Source: Patiria miniata (lineage: Eukaryota; Echinodermata; Asteroidea; Valvatida; Asterinidae). Taken from it: 64,000 nucleotides of DNA. Below, piece after piece: positions 23,901 through 38,900 of the stretch; the stretch's first letter is position 1, and every line of letters begins with the position of its first letter. Position numbers and translations under genes: made by a program. The notes under the pieces are model-generated. The model was given only the letters and a program-made list of their open reading frames with translations, made no database searches and was not told the DNA's origin. Location of the stretch: the NCBI RefSeq assembly GCF_015706575.1, contig NW_024037067.1:7701909-7765908 (forward strand). Direction: 5' to 3'.

Positions 23901-26900
23901 GCATTTATTGCATCATACAGACTGCCTACATGTACATGTACAAACACAGATAAACACTAGTGCAGTGCCCATTCAAAACGTGCCTGTTTGGAACGGGCAA
24001 GTTGCTTGGTGTCCGGTAGACCCGCAAACAAGGTACATGTAGTATAGAGTGCAGTGCCCGTATAACAGCGTGCCATATCTACACCTCACTGTTGCGCGAT
24101 CGTGCCCTTCAAAAAATGGTTGAGGCCCACCTCACCGTTGCGCAATCTTCCCCCTTCAAGAAATGGTCGAGCTCATACAGCCAACCACCATTTGCATGTG
24201 TGCTAACCCGTATAGAGTGCAGTGCCCGTTCAAAATGTGCAGCAGTGCGTGGCGTGGTCTATATACACGTTTGTATGGTGTGTATGTAGGCCTCAGAAAA
24301 TGCTGCTTTTTTACAGCTTCTTTGAGAACTGCTGATCCAAAGAATTTTAAACTTGACACTGCACATTCTGGAGTGCTGAGCAATACACCTGCTGATTTTC
24401 AACTTCATACAGTGCCCGGTTCTGGAGATAATCGAACTACAGACAGACACGGCACGTGGCCACCCTAATGTGGCGCAATAGATTTTTCACCCCTCTCTAG
24501 TGCCTTGCTTACAAATCAAATGTAGGTGCTCTTAGGTACTGTGTGATGACCAGTAGTATGATTTACAAAATTACAAATGAGTAACATGTAAATGTACAAT
24601 GCAATAATGTAACACAAAAATCCCAAATGAATCCCACAGAATCCATATTTTTTTTCAAATTGTGGGCATCAAATGATCAATTTGCATTTTTATGTATGAA
24701 GAAAATGATTACAGATACTTTTTTATACAAAATGGTCTGCCACATATAAAAGAAATTTAAAAATCAACTGACCAACAAAAACAAGTTTTAAAGGGGTTTA
24801 GTCATTCAAAGCACACGAAATAAACTCACCTGTAATTTGACCTTTGACCCATCTATGTCTACAACTTTGTTCTGCAAATAAGAAAAAGGCATAAAAAGAT
24901 ATGTTAATTACATTATGAAATATTTTTCTCAATAAATGCACACTATATGTATGGTACATGTATTAATGCTAACCTCATATGATTTATGCCAGGAACTTTC
25001 CCAAATCCAAGATCTTAATTTTTTTGTGTCAATTCTGCTTGAGTTCCTCACCCTTGATCGAATTAGAACGTTTCAAGTTGATGTACTTTGTACGTAAATT
25101 CAGGTGTTAAATAACACGCTAAATTTATGCAACTTTCCAAACCAAATCATTGAATCCAACGTTTTATTTGCAAAGACGAGAAATCCTCCCCCCCCCCCTT
25201 CCCTCGGCTAAACAGAAACGGAAATAGCACTGAGGAGCTGACGCATTCCAGAATATCTTCCTGTTATTCAGGCACCAGCCATCTTGTATCAACAAACAAC
25301 CGATCCCAAGGGCTGAATAACGCTGCTGGGAGAAAATTGACTTCTTAATACATTTTGTCCGCTTGTGTTAGTTACAATTGGAGATTGCCATTTTGCAACC
25401 AGGAGTCGCTCGATGGTTTAAGAGATAATTGCCAAGGATTTGATTCTGGAATACGTGATTTGTATTGGGAGTGCCCAGTAAAATGCATTGATTAATGCAG
25501 TATTTTAGATTTGTGCATTATGTACATGTAAATCACTAAATTTTAGCGGCGTACAATTAGAAAAAACCCTAACATACCTAATCATGAACCTTAATGCACA
25601 CAATGTTTAAAGTATACATTCATGCATTTCAGCAGACATGACATATTGATTTTCACCAGAATGAAACACACACGCACACGCGCATACAGCATGCTAAAAG
25701 TTTACTGACCTACTGTACATGTATAATGGATTTATGAACAACTTCATGTTCAGTATGCATTTACATGAACTAAATCAGAACAACATCAACATAATGTTGG
25801 TACATACCATCTAGGACAAAATGTCATGATTTTTTAATTTCATGTGTACACAAATGTACATGTACATTCACTGAACTGAACAGTGTTGTGTTTATTTACA
25901 AAACATGTACACTCCCTCCAATAAACATAGCACAACTGTCCATACATGTATATGTATGTTGTGGTCATGTTGTATCAATAGTATACAAATACTGACTGCT
26001 TGGAAGTTGGAGTGTTGTAGTAAAACTATATAGCCACCCGAGGTGATCCATGGACATTCTATTTTCCGGAGGCTAAGCCGAGGGAAAATAGAATGTCCAT
26101 GGATCACCGAGGGAGGCTAGTTTTACTTCACCACGAGATAAAGCATTCAATATTGTTTATAACACTTCACCCACAGATTCTGCTTGGCTTTAATATTTTA
26201 AATTATTTCAATCTGAACACAGTTAAAATCAACTACAATTTCAATACCAAATTGGTGGGAAATGTATTTCGCTCTTCCAAACTACCCCTTCACGAAATGT
26301 TTGAAACCCAACTCTGTGGCGTGCTCTCTTGGGAACAAAACACGCTACACGCAACGCTCAACGCGTGTACAACCAGCATGCATTTGCACACAAATACCGC
26401 ACCATGGGTATAGTACTTTGGTTGCTAATGATATAGTACTTTGGTTGCTACGGGTATAGTACTTTTGGCCGTGCACAGAAAGATAGCAAAAATAGAAAGT
26501 ACCATGTGACTCGCTCTCGGCCAATCAAGACACAGAATCTGTGGGTGAGGTGTTATAATCAATACTATAGCACTGAGTTTGACGGCCCATTCATGACTGG
26601 CCATTCTTATGGCCAATAACTAAATAAGAATGTCCGTCATCCTTTCGACAGTTTCAGTGCCAATGGCCGTGACACAAGCTGAACAAACACTTTGGTCAGG
26701 TAAACACCCCGGGATACATTACTCATCCGAAGCAGCTGGATTTATTCAAATTGTGAAATTAATTTAGACAGAATATTACTTGAGTTTACAATGTACCGGT
26801 ATAATGCAGTGATTCCATGCACTGTATCAATTACGAGCTACCGGTTAGACATACGTGTGTGGCTGAGCCAGCTCCCTGGATAATTATGCAAATGTTCTTT

Positions 26901-29900
26901 GCTTACAAATGTACATGTAGGTTAAATTTTAGAAAAATCTAAATATCAGGAAAACTACTGAAAATTTCCCAAATCCCTCTCCCAGTTTGTCAGAAAATAA
27001 CCAACCTCAGTCATTTTCCATATATATGCACATAGATCTCAATTACTGCAATTTGATTTTTATTGTATGTACATGTACATGTACATGTATACACATACAT
27101 CACTGGTTTTTCTATTACATGTATGTATGTACCGGTAGCTTCTCCAATATCTGATGTGTACAGTGCGTGCTACAAACTTACATCTAATAACGTGTGGCAT
27201 TAAAGGCCTGAAACGGATCAAGGTCACTGGTCATTTCAATCACTTATGACACACTGCCAAGGCTCAGTTGATATACTGAGCAAATTACGTACCATTAACA
27301 CATGTGTGGCAGGTCTACAGATACATTGTAATAAAAACCTTGAACTGCTATAAATGTTTGTTTTAACATGCACACATAATACGTAAATGTATGGATGTGA
27401 TGAACACGTACATGTACACATATCAAATCTTAAATGTGGATCAAAAGTGTACGTGTATAGCTGAAAAAGGCTCACAAGCAGTTGACTGTTATACATGTAC
27501 CTGTATTTTTGCAAGGCAAATATTTTGTGACACGTGGAGCCTTGCATTTCTTGAGGAGGTAATAATTGTGAAGTGCTTTGAGACCTTTGGTAAAATGCTC
27601 ATAATGGTAAACACCACATTCTAATAATAATTATTATTATTACGTATTGGAACGACGCACACGCGCGCGGTTGTTGTAATTGGTCGGATCAGTGCGCGAC
27701 ATTGCGTATAGCTGCAATTCAAAACAATTCCAAACATAATTCAGTAACTTTTGATTTGAAATTGAGATCTTAGAATGCTGTTTTTCTCGGAATGTACAGC
27801 TGAAGCTTAGCTGAAACTTCATCAGGTTAGTTGTTCAGTATCCTTCATTAGATTTTGAACTCTTTTGTTGCTTCAAACGAACAAAATGCACAAATTACAA
27901 ATGATGGACTGTAGCTTTAAACATTTAAAATTGTCCATGCTTTTCCAGACAACAGAAGGCGCTGTTGCTGTGATGTCATTTCAGGAAGACACTGTTCAAT
28001 TCAGGGTTTTCAGTTCAAATTGTGAACCCAACATTTATGACAGCAAAATATCAAAAATCCCGGAATGCCATCACAGTTTTGCTCATGAATATGGAAATTT
28101 GCATTAGCATAAAAACCCAAAAGGCTTCAAAATACCCTTGAAAATGGCAAAATGAAAATAGGGTTAAAGTTAAAGTCAATCATTTGCAGCCATCCGAAAA
28201 GTAACTGGCGTAATTATTGTTGAAAAACATACTTGGTTGAAAGATAGTAAGTGGAGTAAACTCCCTGTGAAATTAATCTTTCTGGCAAGCTATCATTTTG
28301 AAGTAATCAACGAAAGAAGGCCTTTCCAATGGTGCGTCTTGAGACGCACCGTAGGAAGGTAGTTTTCCAAACTCGTTTTGTTATTTGGCGCAGCGCATGC
28401 AAGCAGGCACGCGCGGTTGCTATAATTCGTCAGTTTAGTGCGCGACATCGCGTATAGCTGCAATTCAAAACAATTCAAAACATGATTCAGCAATTTTTGA
28501 TTTGAAATTGAGATCCTAAAATGCTGTTTTTCTCGGAATATACAGCTGAAGCTGAGCTGAAACTGAGCTGAAACTTCATCAGGTTACATGTAGTTGTTCA
28601 GTATCCTTCATTAGATTTTGAACACTTTTGTTTCTTCAAACGACTGTATCTTTAAACTCTGCATTTCCTGACTGCATTAAAAAATTACACTGCCTGAGCC
28701 CTTTAATGCTACAATGTACATGTGCACAATACAAAGCATCAGGCATAAATAGTGCCATGTTTCTCCATGCATAACTACCGGTACACATGTACCGGTATAT
28801 ACATTTACATGTACATGTACTATGCAATCTCTGATGATGATCCTCCCAAGACTAATTATCCTCAAGGTCCCTGAATCTCCAGATAGGGAAGTATTTGATG
28901 AGCTCTTGCCTCCCATCATTTCCGTCCCCCCATCAAACCTATATGTGACTGGGGGCCTGGCTCAAACCTAGTACCTCCCCAGGCCCTGCATCCCACGCTC
29001 AATAGGCATCACCGGTAACCGACTACATTCAATGGTAACTCACTACACTGGTTGTGGGGCCAGCCAACAGCTAATCAGTAATCGACACCTCTTTACAGCG
29101 GGCTAAAATGATTGCCCAGCCGTGCCCTCTCCTTGGGGTATAGCTGTGATAAGAGAAAATATGGAATGACTCTGTGATTGGGGGGGGGGGGACTTGTGTC
29201 GCTTGTGTCTGGAAATCTTACCCTTTAGCATCGCGCAATTGTGAGTCAGTTATAGAGCTGCAACCTAGAAGATACATGTAACTTTATTTGGAAAGATAAT
29301 GTACATTTTGTATACAAAGATAACAATTTGAGTGAGAAAATGCTGAAGTTTCACCCCAAAGCACAACTGAATTCATTCAATAACATTTCTTTAGTTTCAT
29401 CTACAGTAGATTATCGCTTCAACATTTCTTGACTTTTCTTGTGTTCATCACCTCTAATCTACATGTAAGTTTAGCACAAACACATGTACAATTTGTAAAT
29501 GGTACATATTGTACATTCATGTTGCAATTAATGTGACATTCAATTCAGTCCAAACACATCCTGACACCCTTTTATATTATTTGATATACTTATGTACATG
29601 TACCGGTACAGTGCAACCAACTGTACATGTAACACTTCATGACGACCTTTTCGAGACTACAAATGAGCCAGCTCAAGTTCAAAAGGTTCTATTCCCAGGG
29701 TAACTTAAATTCGACAAATGCAGGGTAAGAATTCTATATAATAGAATTACAATTCAAGGGTCATTAACTTTTTAACGACTCCATCTTGCTGCTGGCTACA
29801 CTAATAGCTTTGGTAACTGTAATATTACACGTACCTGCTCATTTGCATTGGCAAATCCATTCTACATGGAAATGGTACACAAGAAGTGATCATGAAAGAT

Positions 29901-32900
29901 TGTCCCTGAACAGTAAATGGACAGAAAACAACTGACGGTGGCACATTTGCAGGCAAATGATGAGGGTATACGGGTAGGCAGATAAATACTCTGCCAGAAT
30001 TGATACGATTGTCATTTTTTGGTGATCCTTAAAAAATAAGGAATAAATAAATGCACTTAATTTTTTTGTACACAATACGGTACTGACGTTTTGTATTCAC
30101 ATTAACCCTAACTCGGACTCCCTAGGCATTTTTGCTAGGATGTAGCCTCAATCCTGCAAAATCCTCCAATTGGCCTCATGGAAAAATAGCATATAGCCTC
30201 AATCCTGCAAATTCCTCCATTATTTCTTGAATATGGTCCGTGGAGGGGTGATGACCACTCCCTGAATCCTGCAAAATCCTGCGACAGTAGGGTGAAATCT
30301 GCACGTACTCACTTCAGCATTTTCACGAAGGGGCGAATTTGCTAATTGGTCGTTTTTTTTGTTTTCACGCACAGCTACTTTTCTTAATTGATTAATTCTG
30401 CAAAACTAATCACCTATTTTTCTTAAAGTTTTCTACATTTAGGAAGATCCTCCGATACCTACATGTAAATCTTGCATATTTTATGCATCTTTAAGTTTCA
30501 AATTGTTCAATGAAAAAAGGACCAACCTCTTCGTGAAAACGGTGATGATATTATGGTACATTTATACAAACATTGTACATAAGTACTACATCATGTAGTA
30601 CATGTATGTAGATTACATACATGTAAACATGTACATTGTTTGAAGTTCTAAGTTCTTGAAAAAAAAAATAAAAAAATAATTATGCTTTTCCTGTTGGTCA
30701 AAGAAGCATGGTTATAGAATATTATCGAGCCTTAGTATTGACACATGCCTATACATTTAAACCTTACACCATCACGTGTTTGATGTTCTAATCCTCAACA
30801 CATATTGGTTTAAATAAATATCAGCATTGGATCCATGATACATGTTTCAGAATTATGTAAATTTGTAAAAGCTTTGGCATTTATAGGTCTTTGAAAAAAA
30901 CAACGAGGCACAGTGTTCTTCAAAGGGCAACCATGCCCTGCCTGTCACGCATGATTGCAAGATTCATACGCTGCATTGAAAATTCCAACACCTTGCGTGA
31001 GGTCGTACAGTCTCACAAGGTACATGTAAAATATGCACAAATGCACAGCGTGGACAAAGAAAACAGGGTTTTTTTCCAAGAATATTTCGTGCACAACTAC
31101 ATGCACACTGTACATTTGTACAGGAGGACACATTACACTGCACATTGTACACATACATGTACATGTACATGTACATGTACATGTCCGTGCATGGTACATG
31201 TACGAACTGTACATTGTCCATAAACAGCGTGAGATGACAGAATTCTGCTGTGGGTGATTTAATAAGGAAATAAAGGTGTGCTAGGCCAGTTTTAAGCAAG
31301 TCCGTTTAAAGCCTGCTAGCTGTTTGATGACCCGAGCCGAAGGCAAGGCTCATTATCCGCATCCAGGCCCCTAGCCACTTTTAAACGTACTTAATTGTAT
31401 CAAACCAGCAAAGCACATATCTCTTTGATCAAAAAGTAAAAGTAAAAATTGACAAAATTCCAACAATTTTGTTTAACAATTTTACTTCATGTTTTGTTAA
31501 ACACCCCTCTGACCATGTCTATGGTACATGCCTCGCTAGCGTAATACTAAAAATCTCCTTACATGTATATATTGGCAGTGTGCGGTGCATACTGCGAGAT
31601 GTTGCGCAGAACGCAGCAGTGTTTTACTGGTGATTTAAAACCAAGTACGTGACAGGCTCTCGACCAATAGGAATTGGTAAACTGTCTCAGGTATTTATGA
31701 ATTTTGAATAACAAGTATTACCCTACAATAGCTTTTGTAAATACCGTATATATCCAGTGCGTTTCCAACAGTAGGCCTACAACAGATAGAAATCCACAAC
31801 TGTGTTCAGGCAGGATTTGAATCTGTTTTTTCTCAGTTTGGAGGCATTCATTTTTACATTTTTCACAGTTCTTCTGATCATGTATTTCCCTCCGATGGTG
31901 TAATACTGATATGACCTGGCCGGCCTGCAGTTTCCTCTAGGCATGCACCGTGCTGAATTTAAGAGAATTCAACATTAAAGTGTGATGCAGCATCCTGAAC
32001 ACTGCAGAATCTGACAGCATGAAAATTATGGTCTACAAACCTAACTCTCCCATACATGCATGACATGTAGCCTTTAAAATCTGCAAGGTTTAAGAGGATT
32101 TTGTACGATTGAGGAATGTCTGTGTTCATATACATACCCAGTACATGTACATGAATCTATCATTAGATGGACTACCCGGTAACATGACAAATTATGTGCC
32201 ACTGGTTTACCCCTGACCTTCAGAATAGTGGTTTGGGGAGTACATGGAGTATGCTGAAAGATTCCTCATTGCAAAATATGCCGGAAGTTTAGGTTGATGT
32301 CCACTGCATAGACCAACCAAATCCAACAGGAATGACCTATTGTTGGATGCATGCTACTGGCTTCAGTAGGGTGCAGTTCATTGGATCATGCGTTCTCCGC
32401 TTTGTTGTCCTGAGTGATCAGACTGATTGCCTACCGATCCACTCTCTCATTTTTAAGAATTCAATCCTCTCCACTTTCCCCTCTGTCGTGCCTGTCTAGC
32501 CAGGCCATTGGCTGGCATTCCTCGCTTGGCAAATAGTGACGAGTTGACATCCGGCACGTTCAAAGACCAAGCGGTGAAACGCCAATTGGTTTTTCTCTTG
32601 GGATGACACGCAGTAATGCTGGATGCTATGTACACAGACACTTCACACGGATGCATTACACTGCACCATCAACTGACATGCAGCACAACAAAAAAATATT
32701 GCTCAGAGCACACAGTGTTGACCATGTTTACAGGAAATAAGGTGCATCCTTTAATTTGGTTCATACGGCACGTACATGCTCACCACACCACATCAAGAAA
32801 TCTACGGTTTTCAGCATTGTACATGGCTAAGTTATTTACACGAAGGTGATGAAACCAGTGAATTTGAAAACAGCCACCAGCATGTTTATCACCCGATATT

Positions 32901-35900
32901 AAAAAAAAAAAAAAAAAAACAATCAAAAAACGATTGTCCAACTGATATCGTTCTCCATTTTTATTACGCATATACATGTATTTAACTCATGTGACCGAAT
33001 CACTTTTTTTACTGTACAATACCCTGATCATCCTTTTAACTTTTCATAAGATGGAATTTAGCGTCGGGGTGATGTAAATCAAATTAGGTTTTGCTCTTCA
33101 CCAATGTATAAACACTGTATACTCAGTGTGTTACCTCCCAAGTGAAAGTCGGAAAAAAATCTCTCGGGTGGGACTCGAACTCACGACCTCCTGCTTTCTA
33201 GGGCAGATATCTTTTAACTTTTACTGTTGTCTGCAACATGACATCATGTACACGTGAAAATACACATTGTGACACATAGAAATAACACTACAGACAAAAC
33301 TCAGGCTAAACTGACAGCCTAACAAACAGACAAACTACAGTCAGGTGCAGACGAGATAAGAACCTGCAATATGAATGAGTCCCTCACCCTAAAATCAATG
33401 CCGACTGTGGATATGAAACTTCCCGAGAGGAAGGCACCGTCTTTGAAGCGCACCAGCAAACATGTCTTGCCGACACCCGAATCACCAATCAGCATCACCT
33501 GCAGATGAGAACAATATAACACATGTTCATGAAAGGATTTCAAGAGCTTGGTTACACCAGACATTGATCAGGCTTGGGCTACTCCAACATGTGAGGGATA
33601 GATTTGGGTTTCTGTTGGATTAAACTTGAACTTGAAAAGAAAGGGAAGCAGAAGAAAAAACTACGAAAGAACCATGTGTGTACATGTACATTAATCACTG
33701 CATGAGGTAATTACATACATGTACATGTACACAAGAGTAATCACTCCCTTAATTCGGGCGATTCACAATTCAGAGCGCCACCAAGAGTTTGCCATGGACA
33801 GTTCATTTTTCCCAGTGCACGGGAGATGGTCGACAAATTCGCAGCGTGGGACATTTGAAATTGTTAGTTTTTCCGGTCAGTAGTTTCGTTAGCGTATGAT
33901 TCAAATATGTTCGCCCTTTTCTTTTCTTTGAATCAATATGGTGTTTTTTTATGAGGCGGCAGAACGCTATGCCCCAATCTACAAATTAGCTCAAGTTGTC
34001 TACTGACAGTCATTCAAATGGGCCGTGTTTTGTCAGTTGACCGTAAACTTGAAAAATGGACTCTCCATGGCAAACTCTTGGTGGCGCACTGCATTGTGAA
34101 TCGCCCGAATTGCGACAACATTGCTTCATGTATATAGTATTACAACCTAAAATTTAGGCAAATTCATGATCATCTTCAACTCAAACTCTCCTTATTTCAA
34201 CAGGAGTTGACCTAAGTAAAGCCAAAACTGACAGAGGTGTTTAAGAAGTCAATTTAGCTGGTCTAATTCCTTGCCACCTTTACCCTGTACATGTGCAATC
34301 CTATTGACCCAACCCAACACAATGTGTATCTCATTTTTCTTGTAACTCGAAGCAGTTGCCCAAAGTTATTCAATAATTAACCAACTTACACGTAGATAGT
34401 TTTTTAAAAATGTCATTTCAGAAGGATTGCCTACAATGAACATTCTCAAACCCATCGCCTTTGAGCATCAAGCTCAACTTTTTCTTCTAAACAATCTTTA
34501 AAATCGTTCTCTTTCAATTCAATATGAACGTGATGAACAAAGCAACCGACAAATTAATTCGGAAGCCTGATGTTGACAGACAGGCTGTCTGCATAGTGAC
34601 CTCCCCAATTTTTTTCAACACCAACTTGATAAAAAATATGAGAGAAAAAATACATGAAATTGAAATGTTTGGAGTCAGTGACAGGTGACTGCGGCACACT
34701 GGCACCTTCCCAGTCACTCCAAGGTGTGGGCACTGTGACCTTATCACCGCCCCCTCACGGTCATGTCAGTTTCAAGAACACCTGCAGAAACAGCAGCAGC
34801 AGTAAACATGTGGTTGAACATGTGTACACTGTACATGCACTAAACAATGCGATTTCTTCAAGCGGAATGGGCCATAGAAAATCAAAATACTAATTTTACA
34901 AACCACGAATACAAAAACAAAGAGAGCGGAGGAAACAGAATAGGAGATTAACCAACCCCGCCCCCTCCCCCATTTTCTTTTTCTAAAAGATGTACAGTCC
35001 GTGCTCTTTAAAGGGAAGATACAACATTTGCAAACATCACAAAACGAAATGATCAAATTATCGCGAAATACCTTACTGGATTGTTGGGGAATGACAGTCT
35101 AAAGCAAAATCGTGGCTCCTGATGTGCTGACATTTTTAAGAAAAATGGTATTTTTCCAACGCCGGTTGGCCGACCAGCGTTGGAAAAAACTGGCTATTTT
35201 TCAAAAATTGCTCCGAATTTTTCATAATTAGTTATTCCGCATTTTCTTTGCAATTGATTACACACCTGTGAAGAGGTACCGGTACAAGTCTGCTAGACTG
35301 ATTCTCTGACCTTACAATTCCCCAAAGTCTATTAATTGCTCCGTTTTATCTTATAAGTGGGGTCAGGGAACCAGACTGCAAATACATGATTGGTTTTCTT
35401 GGTTTTTCCAGCATCTACAAGCCCAAACGTGAAAAAAGTCATTTTAACAATATTTGCTATAACATACTAATCCTCCAAATCCATTTATTTCTGAAAATTG
35501 CAGCAAAAGCAAATGTTGTACAGTCCCTTTAACAGTCCGTTTTCATTCCTGATACATTTCCAACAAATTTGATAAAATTACTTTTTTTTCTTGAGATGTT
35601 GCCACCCTTTGAAAAACAGGGGTGGTTTTTTTTGGGGAGGGGGGGGGGGGGGTGCAGTAAACTAAATGTGCAAGAAGTGGGGACTAGTCTAACCTGTGAG
35701 AATTATTGGTGGGCCACACATAATGCAAAATTAATTCTTCCGTACAATGTCTCATTCAAAGGTGAATAACTCTTGTCTTGTAATCCAAAAAGGAAATCTA
35801 ATTTCAGGATGAACTCAACCAAGGCACAGACAGCACATCTTTATTACAATGTCAAAAGCAAACATGAAAAGGGAATCTCCCAGAGCCAAAAAATTCATTC

Positions 35901-38900
35901 TTTGGAATATTCGAGTACAGTTATTGTCAATTTATACCTCTAGACTAACTGTGATAAATTTGAGGGATGGTGAACATTACCATCGGTGTCTCCCAGTCAA
36001 CAATATTAAATTGGGAGATCTCCCCAAGATATGACATCCACGATGTACGTAGGCCATAGTGCAATTATGCGTGTACATGTATAGTACAAAACACTTTTTC
36101 CATGCATAATAAATGGAGATTTTATCAGGCTTGAGTTGGGTCCATGTATGATTCTGTAAAAGCTACAGTTCAGATTAACCATCTGGAGCATGTGGTTGGA
36201 ACCGTTTACAGAGAGATAAGAGCAATCAATACAATATCATCAGCAAAAGTACAGATCTACATGTACATGTACAAAATGTACAATGTATGCAGTCTGGAGA
36301 GTGTAATGCTGTGTTCCTGGATAAACACAGACTGTGCACCCACTCTTGCTTTACTATACTCTCGAGGACAATGCTTTGTGTTTTCCTTTGTCTCTGTAAT
36401 ATAACACTCTCCCATAGACTAAGCACACAAACCTACTACAGAGGGCCATTTTCAACAAAAGACCCAACTTCCCAATCAGAAAATATTTTCAATTCAAAAA
36501 AAGTGCCACTTTTGCATTTGTCCAAGGTCTTTAATACGAGGTTAAATTAGGATTGTTATAAATAGATAATTTTTGGGGTGGGCTCAGTTTTTTATATATA
36601 TTTTTATTTTGTAATCTTTCTTTTCTTTGTTTGGTTCGTTTTAATTTTTTTGTAGCAATGGTCATTTCTCTTTTTAGAAGAAATGGTAGCCCTGAAAAGG
36701 ACCGTTTTTCTATTAGGTGTCTACTGTTCTGCTCTGCCTTTTGCTTGGTTGCCTCTTTCATGAAGTCAAGCATCAGTCAAGCGTTAGTCATGCATCAGTC
36801 GCCGAAGACAAAATGAAAAAGTGGTATCTTTAATTAGCCACAACTCAATAAGTCTTGAACCGATTGGAATAATGTTTTCGGTGTACATGTATAATTAAAG
36901 CTAAAAAATTAAGCTTTATGGACAAATCAAAATATAATTGACTTATGGTTTATAAAGCTGTGAAAAAGACATGAAAGATGGCGCTTTAAAGGGAATATAC
37001 ATCATTTGCTTTTGCTGTAATTTTCAGAAATGGATGGAATTGGGGGGTTGGTAAATACATAGCAAATATTGTTACACTGACTTTTTTGAAGTTTTGGGTT
37101 CGAGAATGCTAAGTATAAAAACCAAGAAAAACAATACTTTTCCTGTAGTCTGGTTCCCTGACTCCATTTAAGAAGAAACATGTACATTGGGGAATTGTAA
37201 GGTCAGGGAACCAGTCTAGCTGGCTTGTACCCGTTCATAGGTGTATAATCGATTGTAAACAAATGTGATGGTCAATTGGGGCCAGTATTTAAAAAAAAGC
37301 CAGTTTTTTCCAACGCTGGTCGGCCGACCAGCGTTGGAAATTGATGCAAAAATACCACTTTTCTTGAAAATGACAGTATACCAGGTGCCATGATTTTACA
37401 GGATGCTTTACACTGTCATTCACTAACAGTCCAGCAAGGTATTTCAAAATAATTTGGTAATTTTATTTTTTGATGTTTGCAAATGTTGCATTTTCCCTTT
37501 AAGGGTTTTTTTTTTGGGGGGGGGGAGGGACCACCCTGTAGCTGTGTAATGCATGATGCACATCAAACTAGCTCTATGATCAAATGAAACAAAAGGGGCA
37601 CCTGATGAGATTCACTGTTCACTATAAAATGTACTGTTCTGTCACTTACAGTTTGACTCTGACACAGTTGGCCATAGTACTACATGTAGTAAGAAAACAG
37701 AGTTCTGAACAAAAAGTAGGCTTGGCCATGTTTAATTTGTTTTTTTATCTTCGTCTACCTCTCCCCCTCTTTCTTTTTCTCTGCACTCGATTCCGCTGTC
37801 AGTATCGGCGACCAAATAGCGTTTTTGTTCACCTTATAGTGCACCCTGAGCACAAGTCAAACGATGGCACTTCCTTGCCAACGAACCATAAAGGCATAAA
37901 TAATACGCGTGAGTTCCAAGCCATGCCCTGCAAACTGTGTCTGGTGCTCCGTAAAAGTGGCCTAATTCCATCGATTTGCAGCTCAAAAAATGATCGTGAA
38001 TACAATTTTTATGATGTCTCAGCTTCTTTCCTCCGGGTTGTTTAGTTGTCCTCATATCCAATTTTTCCAGAAATTATGGCACCTTTCTGGAGTCCATATG
38101 CACACGTAAAATAGATGGCAGCCATTTTGAATGTCAGCCATTTTGAATGTCAGAAGCTGTAACCCCAAGCTATGACGTCACTCAGGCACGCGAGTTGAGA
38201 TGCGACGGCTGTTTTTTGTACAATTATTGATTCGCCCATACTGAATGGCTACGTGCTACCGGTATATTATACTATCGGTTGAGAGATTATGCGCGCGCAT
38301 GCATGCACACCCCGCACGCAGCTGCGTAAGGCACACGCGTATCTTCACACGGGGAGTTCGTACTGAAAACGTTTTCAACGAAAGCATGGATCTGCGGTTG
38401 ATTTTCGGTAAACACACTGCCCGCGGACATAAATACCATTTCGGAAAGATTCTCATATCTGGCCATCACTAATTTGTCCCTTCAGTAGTATCAGTCATCA
38501 GAAAGTGATAATATGTCCTAAAAAGTCAAATTTAGCAGGGAAAATTTCGAAGTATTATAATAATTTACTGAGGAAACACTTGGAAATTTTCAGACCAGTC
38601 TCATACATGTACGGCTTGTACACAGGGTGACAAGTGATGGCCAGTTATGGGAATCTTTCCACCATTTCATGTCATAGATAAAGGGAAGGGTTTTGAATTT
38701 TGAGGGAAATTTGGGGTTAAAATGACAATGACAACTACTAAATGCAACATGAAAATAAATATGGCGATCACCGTGCGATGTACCATGTGTACCGTGAGCA
38801 CACAAGTCCCACTGCACGGCACCAACTGGCCCGTAAACCGCGTTGGAAAATCATAATTTCTACCCCTAGAAAGTGTTCAAAAATTACCAAAAAGGTGTCA

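Larger units (their letters stand above)
13788..24829 (-). other. RAB26-like intron 3 (11.0 kb)
   Basis: The longest intron of the gene. It contains a TTA-flanked MITE (14070-14380), an A-rich low-complexity tract (about 15434-15482), poly-C tracts near 16168-16195, a large foldback element with a nested second transposon (18823-20006), a composite dispersed repeat (about 21236-21840) and a TA-flanked MITE (23185-23645). No additional coding exon could be supported. Confidence 0.7.
24872..33387 (-). other. RAB26-like intron 2 (8.5 kb)
   Basis: The intron holds a long hairpin (26042-26108) inside a wider inverted repeat, two adjacent TTAA-type elements (27650-27920 and 28170-28655), a foldback-family copy (31262-31710), a TACATG-repeat tract near 31154-31184 and a tRNA-like SINE fragment near 33145-33225. 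An inverted pair built on TTTCACGAAG (about 30315-30545) may be one more degraded foldback. No coding exon is visible. Confidence 0.7.

Noticed and set aside
28935-29095. Possible second SINE (GGTTTGAGCC on the minus strand)
   Set aside because: Only a degenerate B-box-like string, with no A-box at the right distance.
33145-33225. Possible tRNA gene on the minus strand
   Set aside because: Only the B-box half is tRNA-like; no A-box or acceptor stem found.
37584-38045. 153-codon open frame on the plus strand
   Set aside because: The longest simple open frame in the window, but its product has no recognisable domain or sensible composition. It lies in RAB26-like intron 1 and the region is repeat-like.
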